Source: CAYLYP01 sp964387795 (GTDB lineage: Bacteria > Bacteroidota > Bacteroidia > Bacteroidales > UBA7960). From it: a stretch of DNA of 42,113 bases. The DNA lies in the NCBI GenBank assembly GCA_964387795.1, contig CAYLYP010000022.1, forward strand, positions 1-42,113, given 5' to 3'. Below, piece after piece: positions 24,977 to 33,800 of this stretch (position 1 is its first letter; each line of letters opens with the position of its first letter). The notes beneath the pieces were generated by a model that was not told the origin of the DNA, did not search any database, and worked only from the letters and a program-made list of their open reading frames with translations. The translations under genes and the position numbers were made by a program.

Positions 24977-25942
24977 ATGAAAGGAAGCAAAGTATTAAGG
25001 CAAAATGCCAGCATTAGAATACAATTCTTTAATCTGATAGCCGGGTTATTCATATTGATGTTGACAACAACTTTGGTTTCCTGTTCAGACGATTGGAACA
25101 GGGATTCATTGGTAGAGTATGAAAAAGTAGAAGTTGCTTCTGTTTTGCCACATGGGGTTGTTGTGGATGTGAAAATTGATGTTTCAGATAAAGTGGTTAT
25201 AAAGAGCCAGGGGCTCTGCTGGAATAAAACAGGGGAACCTGATACGAATGATGAAATTGTATTGGTGGGTACTGAATCGGATTCCTATTCAGCTCAGGCA
25301 ACAGGGATGTCATTTGATGGCACCTATTATGTCAGGGCTTTTGTTCACACTACAGAACGGATTTATTATAGCGATGAGCTTGAAGTGAAGCCTGCCGGGG
25401 TTTATGATACAGGTACGTTTGCAGATTCGCGTGATTTGAAAGAATATCGTTGGGTAAGGATATTTAACCAGCTCTGGATGGCTGAAAACCTTAACTATCA
25501 AACCCCCTCTGGAAGCGCAGCTTATAATAATGATCCGGCTAATGCCTCACAATATGGATTGTTATATACCTGGGAGGCAGCAAACCAGGCTTGCCCTACT
25601 GGTTGGGTTTTACCTGATACAGAACAGTGGAACTTATTGATCCGAAATGTTGGTGGTGGCACTATTGCGGGATCTGAGCTTAAACATCAGGGCACTGAAT
25701 ATTGGCAATATCCCAATGAAGGGGCTAACAATCATGGTGGTTTTAGTGCTTTAGCCGGAGGGTTTAAAGGAGGTGATGATACTTATCGTAACCTTGGTGC
25801 AGGTGGTTATTTCTGGAGTTCAACTTCTGCTGAGGAAACAAAGGCCGGGTTCTTTGGTATGTATTCAGATAAAACGATAGTTTCCCAGTCTGATACCATA
25901 AAAACCCTTGGCTTCTCGGTAAGGTGCATCAAAGTTGAATAG
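24977..25942 (+). CDS. FISUMP-domain lipoprotein
   Basis: A 321-aa lipoprotein: N-terminal hydrophobic segment (about 20-35) with lipobox LVSC (Cys about 37). Residues about 45-135 form an Ig/FN3-like sandwich (SQGLCWNKTGEPDTND, GTYYVRAFVHT). Residues about 140-321 are a FISUMP (Fibrobacter succinogenes major paralogous) domain: WMAENLNY, YGLLYTWEAAN, CPTGWVLPDTEQWN, and the terminal GFSVRCIK. FISUMP domains are common in surface lipoproteins of Bacteroidota and Fibrobacter, with unknown function. It appears to be a single-gene unit. Confidence 0.9.
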   Translation: MKGSKVLRQNASIRIQFFNLIAGLFILMLTTTLVSCSDDWNRDSLVEYEKVEVASVLPHGVVVDVKIDVSDKVVIKSQGLCWNKTGEPDTNDEIVLVGTESDSYSAQATGMSFDGTYYVRAFVHTTERIYYSDELEVKPAGVYDTGTFADSRDLKEYRWVRIFNQLWMAENLNYQTPSGSAAYNNDPANASQYGLLYTWEAANQACPTGWVLPDTEQWNLLIRNVGGGTIAGSELKHQGTEYWQYPNEGANNHGGFSALAGGFKGGDDTYRNLGAGGYFWSSTSAEETKAGFFGMYSDKTIVSQSDTIKTLGFSVRCIKVE

Positions 25943-26009
25943 TCCTGAATGATATCTAAATAATCTTTTCTTATGTGATCATTAGCTTTTTTTCAAATGA
26001 AATATCCCT

Positions 26010-26366
26010 TTGATTTTGAAAATTATTAGGTTTGATCGGATACCCGAAAAGATTAAGGACAAGATATTCCAAAAAGTGTTTAAGATAGCCGAGTATCATA
26101 ACCTAAGCCAAAGCGACAAGCAAGCCTATGAAGATAGTTTGAAGTATTATCGTGACCTAAAAAACTCACTGGACACTGCTGAGGGGGATGGTTTCACCAG
26201 GGCTGAACAATTACTAATGCCCAAATTGGAGGAAGAATGCAGGCTAAAAGAGGAAGCGATGCTTAAACTTGCTATCAGGATAAAAAGATATGGGAATCCC
26301 ATAGATGAAATCATGCGCGAAACAGGTTTGAGCAGGGAGGTGGTGGAAGTGGAAGGGTTAGGGTGA
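26010..26366 (+). pseudogene. 5'-truncated Rpn/PD-(D/E)XK transposase-family remnant
   Basis: The 118-residue frame matches only the C-terminal part of Rpn-type (recombination-promoting nuclease / PD-(D/E)XK transposase) proteins: IPEKIKDKIFQKVFKIAEY, then AYEDSLKYYRDLKNSLDTAE and a terminal TGLSREVVEVEGL. Only a TTG opens the frame and an in-frame TGA lies just upstream, so the N-terminal nuclease domain is missing and no other copy of it was found nearby. I read it as a decayed mobile-type gene. A short stand-alone protein is less likely. Confidence 0.75.
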
Positions 26367-26732
26367 AGGGTGTTGGTTTTTCATTCTTAAATAATTTTCT
26401 TGTCTAAGGTTGGATGTAATACCATGTATGTTATTTACTTTGGTTTTTATTTTTGATATGCAAACATGTTCGCTTTATTGGTTTTCGATTGCAAAAGCCT
26501 TGAGGATTTAATCAATCTGGACAAATAGTATGCGAATAAGTATAAAAGTCAGTAACGAATTAACAGATTGTTTAAATAATTGATATGTATCCAGTTTTAG
26601 TAATGAAATTATCGCAATTAACATCATCCGAAGCTACAAATATTGATTACATGTAATTGTTTTTCGTATTTTTACAAAATTGTTGTTCATATTTTCGTAT
26701 TTTTACAAAACAACGTATGAGAAAAATGAGTT
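26367..26732. other. Intergenic region upstream of the AraC gene
   Basis: About 365 bp without a gene. It contains a 12-bp perfect palindrome ATTACATGTAAT (26646-26657) and two 19-bp direct repeats (listed separately) immediately before the AraC gene. An isolated TATTTTTG at 26448-26455 has no gene close downstream. Confidence 0.6.
26661..26710 (+). promoter_or_regulatory. Two 19-bp direct repeats, possible AraC operator
   Basis: TTTTCGTATTTTTACAAAA occurs at 26661-26679 and again at 26692-26710, a 31-bp offset, about three helical turns. A near copy (TTTTCGTTTTTTTACA, one mismatch over 16) lies at 27651-27666 before the propeller lipoprotein gene. The repeats contain a TATTTTTA core close to a -7 element, so they may instead be duplicated promoter cores. 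Confidence 0.55.
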
Positions 26733-27551
26733 ATGGGTCATTATAAAATAGCATACACTGTTCAGCATCCTTTTCTGAAGGATTTTATAATAGATTACTG
26801 GGTATGCGGATTTCATAAATCATTGAATGATAGCATTGCCTTTGATGTTGGCCCACCCTCCGGGTACCCAATAATTCATTTTCTGATTGATGGAAAGTCA
26901 TTTAGCTACAACGAAAAGAAACAGAGCTACCAAATTGCAGTAATGGGACAGCTATTAAGTCATTTTGCCCTATGTCGTCAGCCGGAAGTAAAAGTATTAT
27001 GTATTAATTTCAAGCCCTATGGGCTTTATAATTTATATGGCATTCCTACGAATGTATTAACAAATACCATAATTTGTGGTACCAATATATTTGAAAAAAA
27101 CAAAATAAACGAACTTTATAAAAAGCTTTCTTCAGTCACAAACCATGAGGAGATAATACAACTAATTGAGCATTTTCTTTGGGATAACAGGAAAAAAAAC
27201 ATTCGTTTTCGTTTATATTTTGATAGTTTAGTTGATGAAATTCACTGTCGTGAAGGGATAGTTGATGATATCAGGCTTTTACTGCCCAAACAATTTTGTG
27301 CCAGAACATTTCAGTTATATTTCAATGAAGTTGTAGGTTGCTCGCCGAAGCATTTTAGTAGGATTTTAAGACACAAATGTTTACTCAAGAGTATGTTCCA
27401 AAACCCAAATTTCGAATGGAAATCTTTGGTGTCGGAAGGGATGTTTTACGATTTTTCACATTTTAGCAGAGACTTCCAGCTTTTTTCAGGATGTCCTCCA
27501 CATGAGTACTTAAAAAAAGAGAATGAGTTGGCCAGACAAATTGTAATCTGA
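26733..27551 (+). CDS. AraC-family transcriptional regulator
   Basis: A 272-aa cytoplasmic regulator. The N-terminal half resembles the ligand/dimerisation region of AraC proteins with a DUF6597-like pattern (GPPSGYPIIHFLIDG). The C-terminal half (about 165-260) is the double HTH: ARTFQLYFNEVVGCSPKHFS, then FYDFSHFSRDFQLFSGCPPHEY, which is the classic second-helix signature. It starts at the ATG at 26733, 22 bp after paired direct repeats. A related repeat lies just upstream of the next gene, so it probably controls itself and the propeller lipoprotein. The effector is unknown. Confidence 0.9.
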   Translation: MGHYKIAYTVQHPFLKDFIIDYWVCGFHKSLNDSIAFDVGPPSGYPIIHFLIDGKSFSYNEKKQSYQIAVMGQLLSHFALCRQPEVKVLCINFKPYGLYNLYGIPTNVLTNTIICGTNIFEKNKINELYKKLSSVTNHEEIIQLIEHFLWDNRKKNIRFRLYFDSLVDEIHCREGIVDDIRLLLPKQFCARTFQLYFNEVVGCSPKHFSRILRHKCLLKSMFQNPNFEWKSLVSEGMFYDFSHFSRDFQLFSGCPPHEYLKKENELARQIVI

Positions 27552-27650
27552 AAAGTTAATCTAATTCATTTGTTAATATTTTGTAATTGTTAGATGAATA
27601 TACATTATTGTGTATTAATAATAGATTAATAAATAATTAAACAACATTAT

Positions 27651-27695
27651 TTTTCGTTTTTTTACAGTCCTGAATAGTCTTGGAATATAACTTTG
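27651..27695 (+). promoter_or_regulatory. Promoter and possible activator site of the propeller lipoprotein
   Basis: TAACTTTG at 27688-27695 is an exact -7 match placed 26 bp before the ATG at 27722. The 16-bp sequence at 27651-27666 resembles the AraC upstream repeats and would lie just upstream of -33, a usual place for an activator. Confidence 0.5.
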
Positions 27696-27721
27696 CTAAA
27701 TAATTTTAATGTAAAGTCCTT

Positions 27722-28810
27722 ATGAAATTTCAAGAAAAAACACTTACAGAAATTCCATTTCACCTGGTAGTTTTAATAACTACACTTATGTTTTTATCAG
27801 TTTCATGCGATAAGAATGAACCTAAACCTGAGCAAGTACCTGAACCTGTTATTTATATTGCAGGTTATGAAAAGATAGGTCTGAGCTCTTTTCCTGTTTT
27901 CTGGAAAGACGGAGAAAAGACCTCACTTCCTTGTAATTCGGTTTTTTCAAAGGCTTCAAGCATTTTTGTTTCAGGGGAGGACATCTATATAGTTGGCAAT
28001 GAACTTGAAAACTCAAACTATATAGGAAAAATATGGAAAAATGGAGTTGCCACAATCTTAAGTAATGGAGGAAACATCAATAATTCCTATTCTCCTTTTT
28101 CAGTTTTTGTGGACGGTAGCGATGTATATGTTGCAGGAGTGGAAAGTGGAGAAAAACAAATAGCCATACTTTGGAAAAATGGTGAAATATTTCAAACGTA
28201 TCCATCCCTCTTAAGCTCCGAGGCAAATTCTGTATTCGTTTCAAATGGCGTTGTGTATGCAGTAGGTTATAAACAAAACAGTTTGAAAAAAGTAGCAATC
28301 TTGTGGAAAGATGGGGAAGCAACTTCTCTCTCCAATATAAATAATCATGCAATTGCTAAATCCTTGTTTGTTTCAGGTAACATAGTTTATGTGGCAGGTT
28401 ATCAATTCGATAGTAACGGAAAGTCAATAGCGCAAGTTTGGACGGTAGATGCAAATTCTGTCGTGACCCCCATCTCTTTGTCAAATGGAGACTACAATGC
28501 TCAAGCCACTTCCATATTTGTTTCAGGAGCTGATGTTTATGTTGCAGGATATGAGTTTGATGGAGGCAAGGATGTTGCAAGACTTTGGAAAAACAATGTG
28601 CTTGTAGATTTGCCTTTAAATGAAAGCTTCAGCGATTATTCCATTGCCGAATCAGTATATGTCCTCAATAATGATGTTTTTGTTGTGGGACACGGCTATA
28701 ACTTAAGTTCAAACCAACATGTAGCTATAATGTGGAAAAATGGAGTAATTACCAATCTGTCAACTGCAAATAATACAGAATCATTTGCCATTTCTGTTTT
28801 TGTTAAATAA
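27722..28810 (+). CDS. Lipoprotein with seven-repeat beta-propeller
   Basis: A 362-aa lipoprotein with lipobox LSVSC (Cys about 29). The rest is seven repeats of about 45-50 residues, each with a YVAGYE-like strand, a WKNG(E/V) turn and a SIFVSG strand: YIAGYE, YIVGNE, YVAGVE, YAVGYK, YVAGYQ, YVAGYE, FVVGHG. The C-terminal ISVFVK strand lacks its own YVAG partner and would close the ring with the N-terminal VIYIAGYE, as in a velcro-closed seven-bladed propeller. Lipidation suggests an envelope location. The ligand is unknown. The AraC gene directly upstream and the shared repeat suggest it is the main regulated target. Confidence 0.88.
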   Translation: MKFQEKTLTEIPFHLVVLITTLMFLSVSCDKNEPKPEQVPEPVIYIAGYEKIGLSSFPVFWKDGEKTSLPCNSVFSKASSIFVSGEDIYIVGNELENSNYIGKIWKNGVATILSNGGNINNSYSPFSVFVDGSDVYVAGVESGEKQIAILWKNGEIFQTYPSLLSSEANSVFVSNGVVYAVGYKQNSLKKVAILWKDGEATSLSNINNHAIAKSLFVSGNIVYVAGYQFDSNGKSIAQVWTVDANSVVTPISLSNGDYNAQATSIFVSGADVYVAGYEFDGGKDVARLWKNNVLVDLPLNESFSDYSIAESVYVLNNDVFVVGHGYNLSSNQHVAIMWKNGVITNLSTANNTESFAISVFVK

Positions 28811-29160
28811 TTACCTGTCCATAGCGTTGTTTACTTCAATAATCAGCCAAAGGGGGTGTTTGGGTGCCATTAAAAAATGGTAAAAAAATTGTTTTACAAG
28901 TTGCAAATGATAATGCATCATTGCAATGTAGAAATCAATTAACACTTTGCTGATTTGAAACCATAAATAGTATGTCTGTAGGCTTGAAATAAAATATTTA
29001 ATCAAATGATATTGTTGGCATTAAATATATATTTATTTGCTTTTAATATCATAAAATTTAAATATTATCTTATATTTGCAAATTGCCATTTGTTATGAAA
29101 TTTGTGAAATCCCTGGAATTTTATCCCGTTAATTCGTTCTGTTATCTTAAACAAGCAGAA
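28811..29160. other. Intergenic region upstream of the barrel/TANFOR cassette
   Basis: About 350 bp. An exact -7 element TATATTTG lies at 29071-29078. No terminator hairpin was found after the propeller gene, and the small minus-strand frame at 28811-29005 shows no family features. Confidence 0.55.
29071..29078 (+). promoter_or_regulatory. Candidate -7 element of the surface cassette (TATATTTG)
   Basis: Exact TAnnTTTG match. Transcription would begin near 29085, which excludes the TTG at 29083 as start and leaves the ATGs at 29095 and 29161 as candidates for the barrel gene. Confidence 0.45.
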
Positions 29161-30849
29161 ATGAAATACTTCAAAATCCTAATAATGCTTATGTGGGCAT
29201 TGTATTTCATAAGCATTTCCCATTCGGTTAAAGCACAACAGCTTGACAATATAGAAGATCAAAAGCCTTTTAATATAAGTGGCAATGTGGGTTTAAACCT
29301 GGTTGCATATAATGTTTCAGGCATCGAAAAGCGTATGGATCCCTTTGGATTTGTGTTTTCAGCTAATGCCGAATTATCTGTTTATGGGTTTACAATGCCT
29401 TTCAGTATCCGTTATAGCGATAAAAAAACAGATTATACCCAGCCTTTCAATCAGTTTGGATTAAGCCCTACTTATAAATGGGCAACTGCTCATATTGGTT
29501 ATCGTAATGTAAGTTTTAGTAATTTTACGCTGGCAGGTCATAATTTTCTGGGTGGAGGTTTGGAATTAAATCCTGGAAAATTCCGCTTTGGTTTTGTATA
29601 TGGTCGTTTTAAAAAGAGCAATGAGTCTTATGAGTTTGCTGTTGACACCTTGCAATCGTTTACTCGCCGAGGCTATTCTGCACGCATTGGCGTTGGGACA
29701 CAAAGAACATTTGTAGATATTGTATTTCTGAAAATAAAGGACGACAGCACCTCTCTTTCTAATCCTAAACCTGAACAATACACCCCGGCAGAGGAGAACC
29801 TTGTAGGTGGCATTAATTCACGCATTGGCATCACTAAAAATCTTTCCTTTGAGAATGAACTGGCAGCGAGTTTTTATACAACAGATATGGCTGCTGCCTC
29901 ATTTGAACTTAATGATAGCAATAAGCTCCTGAGTAGTGCAGAAGCCTTTATGAATATCAATCAAAGCACAGAACTGCTTACGGCCATAAGATCTTCCTTG
30001 AATTACAATTCTACTAAGTTCTCAACACGTTTGGAATACCGGCGTATTGATCCCGGGTATCGCTCTATGGGAGCATATTATTTTAATTCAGACATAGAGA
30101 ACATTACCATTGCTCCTGCTATTATGCTTTTTAAAAACAAACTTAGCATGAGGGGAAGTATAGGGCTTCAGCGCGACAACTTAAAAAACACCAAGAAAGC
30201 TACTTCCCTCAGGACGATTTCCTCATTGTCTGCGTCCTTTAATCCATCTCAGGTTTTTGGGATTGATGTGAATTATAGCAACTATAGCAATAACCAAAGA
30301 GCTGGTCGTCTGCCCCTTATCGACTCCTTGAAAGTATTTCAAACCACACAAAACTTAAGCATTTCACCACGATTGGTTTTTGTTAGTCCAAAATATATGC
30401 ATCTGATTTTTCTGGTTTATTCCAACATGAACCTTGAAGATAAAAATGCATATACTGCTCAAATGGCCAACAATAAGGCTCATGTTGCCAATTTAAACTA
30501 CAGCCTCAACCTTATCGAATCCCAATGGTCATTTATTGTGGGTGTGAACTATAACAAACTGGTAAACGCAACGATGGATTATTCCGCCAGTGGGGGAAGT
30601 GCAGGGGCAACCAAAATGCTGCTTGGAGGAAAGCTTTCCATCGGTATAATCAATTCTTTGGTTCGAACAGGAACTGTTGATGACAAAGCATGGGTCTTTA
30701 ACAGCAACTTAAATGGCAACCTTCAAATAGGCCGGGGGCATAGTTTCCGATTGGGGGTATTTTTTATCAATAACAGATATCCTGTTACATCCATTAATCC
30801 AAGTTTTCATGAAATTAAAGGAGACCTAAGCTATGTATTCAGTTTTTAA
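29161..30849 (+). CDS. Predicted outer-membrane beta-barrel, first gene of the TANFOR cassette
   Basis: I place the start at the ATG at 29161 (562 aa), where a proper signal peptide begins (MKYFKILIMLMWALYFISIS...VKAQ). The ATG at 29095 is possible and would add 22 residues. The mature part is rich in alternating aromatic/polar strands (FVFSANAELSVYGF, YRNVSFSNFTLAG, FRFGFVYGRF) and ends in the barrel-type terminus LSYVFSF. I do not recognise a named family. The gene overlaps the 1876-aa gene by 17 bp, which points to translational coupling and joint function, perhaps as its outer-membrane partner or export channel (inference). Confidence 0.78.
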   Translation: MKYFKILIMLMWALYFISISHSVKAQQLDNIEDQKPFNISGNVGLNLVAYNVSGIEKRMDPFGFVFSANAELSVYGFTMPFSIRYSDKKTDYTQPFNQFGLSPTYKWATAHIGYRNVSFSNFTLAGHNFLGGGLELNPGKFRFGFVYGRFKKSNESYEFAVDTLQSFTRRGYSARIGVGTQRTFVDIVFLKIKDDSTSLSNPKPEQYTPAEENLVGGINSRIGITKNLSFENELAASFYTTDMAAASFELNDSNKLLSSAEAFMNINQSTELLTAIRSSLNYNSTKFSTRLEYRRIDPGYRSMGAYYFNSDIENITIAPAIMLFKNKLSMRGSIGLQRDNLKNTKKATSLRTISSLSASFNPSQVFGIDVNYSNYSNNQRAGRLPLIDSLKVFQTTQNLSISPRLVFVSPKYMHLIFLVYSNMNLEDKNAYTAQMANNKAHVANLNYSLNLIESQWSFIVGVNYNKLVNATMDYSASGGSAGATKMLLGGKLSIGIINSLVRTGTVDDKAWVFNSNLNGNLQIGRGHSFRLGVFFINNRYPVTSINPSFHEIKGDLSYVFSF

Positions 30850-33800
30850 CACCATCAACAATCTTAAGTCATCCTGTTTAACATGGGTGAAAGTAATCCT
30901 GATTTTTGCTGTTTGTTTGATTTTTAATACAATCTCCCGGGCACAGGATCTGCCGGTAAGAGTAAACATCACTGTTACTCCTCCATATTCATCGAAGATT
31001 AGTGATTATACCTCACAGCCCAACAAAATACTGGCTCAGCTTCAATACTTGCTTATCGATGCATACCCCTTGAGAGTTTATATTTGTGGAGAAATAAAGG
31101 GGAGTAGTGGTATACGCATTTATACCCGTCCAGGCTATAAACCTTTAAAGCCAATTTTATTACAACCTGCCTCTGTTTACAATCTTACGCTTAGTGATAT
31201 ACAAGAGATTTTTAATGTAAATCAATTGCGCTATGAAGGCATTACTGAACAAGAAATTATTCAGGGAAATGGTTTACCTGAAGATACTTATACAATCTGT
31301 TTGATGGTGTATAATTATGATACCGGTCAACAAGTATCATATGCTGAACCTATGGGGTGCAGCAATAGTTTTAGTATCACAAATATAGAACCTCCAATAA
31401 TCACACAGCCACTTTGTGAACAGGAAATAATGCAAATGGGTCCCCAAAGTATATTGTTTTCATGGACAATTCCCGCTGGTGCTCCTGCTGGGACTCAATA
31501 TCTATTAAAAGTTGTAGAAGTGAACCCTTCAGGGCATAATATCCACGATGCAATGTTTTCGGCTGCTCATCCAATATTTTTTGAAACTGTTGTTATGGGC
31601 AATGCTTTTATGTATGGTCCGGCACAACCAACGTTGGTTTCAGGAAAAACATACGCATTTATGGTTACTGCCTTCGATCCTTTGCATAGAGTACATTTCC
31701 GTAATCATGGCCGAAGTGAGGTTTGCAGCTTTGTTTGGAAAAAAACAATTGAGTTTACTGACAATAAACCACAGTTTGAAGTCAAACCTATTCCAAAATA
31801 TCCATCCAATTTCTCCATAAATGTTGGAAATATGCTAATTTTTAATCCACCTCCTCCAATTCAATTAACAACAGTAAAAGGCAAACTAAAATATAAATAC
31901 CTCGAAACAGGAGGTTCCAATAACTATGTACTAGCCAATGCCAACATTCGATTGGCAGTGGCTTATGCAACAGTTCGTCGAGGGAAAGACCCGAAACCGG
32001 AAAATATAATAAACTTATCTATTTCCCAACACGAATCATCCTACCCTGATATTGGAAAAACAATAGCCGTAACTCAAACGGATGCCAATGGAAACTACAA
32101 TTTCACATACTTTGAGAACGTTGAATTGGGATTAATTTATGCTGGTTCGGGAGAATTTAACGATGACACATACAGGGTATTGGTTATTGTTATAGATGCC
32201 CCTCATAAAAGCTTTTACTTCAATCCCCTCTATGCAATTATTCCTGAAATAGGAAAAGTGAATAGTTTGCCGACCCTTTACTCAAAAGTACGCAGCTATC
32301 AGGTGGATGTAACAGTAAAACCCAAGCCGATGGGAGAGGAACTCAATCAGGCTGTTGGGACTGAAACCCTAAGCGGGGTAAATGTATATCTGTGCCGTAA
32401 GATTGATTTTTCTTACCAATTGTATCCTTTGGAAGATGGGATGCTTAAAGGCCAAAAACATCAGGTGGATCCTTCGATAGCCAATAAATTTCCTGGCTTT
32501 AAAGTCGTTGCACATGGCACTACAAACACCAATGGAGTAGTCCAGTTTCAAAGAGTGGTATGGCATAACAATCCAACGTTCCAGTACTATCTGGTCAGTG
32601 ATATTATTGAAACCGGTGACCAGAATTTTACATGTGGGGCTCCTATGCCAATTGCCCCCCCAGGTAGTTTGCCTTCTCCTGCTGGTATTGGTTCCATCAA
32701 CCCAGGCAGTATGGATTTTATTTTTCTTTACAACTATTACACAATGCCAAAATCCTTATATATGCAGCCCAACCTTCCAAGGATTTTCGGTAAAGTGCTT
32801 GATACTCCCACACCAAACCCAATGAGTAATGTTTCTGTAAAATTGCATGAAATCTACTATTTCAAACCTGATGATCAGGTAATACTATTTCATGCTGGTT
32901 ATAAAGCAAACGAAAATGAAGGCTTGCTCTTTTGTATTAATGCAAACAATGGGTTTTGTGTAAATATTCCACCAACATCTATTACAGCCTCCGATGGTTC
33001 ATTTGCTTTTAATGACCTTAATTTTCTCTTTAGCAGGAAAACCAAGCAGACTATTTCCCCTAATAGAACAATAATAGTTAAGCATCCAGGTTATAAAACA
33101 TACAGTGCAGATTATGAACCACTAACAATAGGTAAGCAGATAAACACGATTATTGACCTTGAAAAGGGTGCTTCATTGACAGGGTTTATTAGAGATGGTG
33201 AAACGGGTATGGGGCTGAAGGCTAAAATCAGGATTGAAGGTCAAAACGCCATAGAAAGCAATAATGGAGGCTTTTATAAAATTTTCGTCCCAAAACTACC
33301 AGGCCAACAACAGAAGCTTATTGTTGAAAAGCAGGGTTATATAACTGATACCATTACTTTTGTAGCTGGAGAAAATCACCAAAACCTGGATATTGAACTT
33401 TATACAGTTAAACGTAGGTTGAAAGTGAAAATATTTTTAAAAGACCATCTATTATTACCAATATACAACTGCTGGGTGCATGTTTTAGATGTTAAAAATA
33501 ATAATGGATATCCTATTGGTGATTTCAGTGGAGAAGATGGCATTGTAGAACTTAGTTTTGAAAATGCCGGAGATAACCCAAACCAGGTTTACAGAGTTAG
33601 AGTGGGAATGCTTTCATATACCGACAGGAACTATGAAACAAGATATTTTAATATTAAAATTCCTGTTAGTGGTGAGCCAACGATCCTAATGTGTGGTTTA
33701 CAGCGTGCGACATGTTTAAATGGGTTTGTTTATGCAGGAGAAGGAACAGAATCTCCTGTACACCATGGCACTGTGAGATATCAGGGATATTTGGATACGC

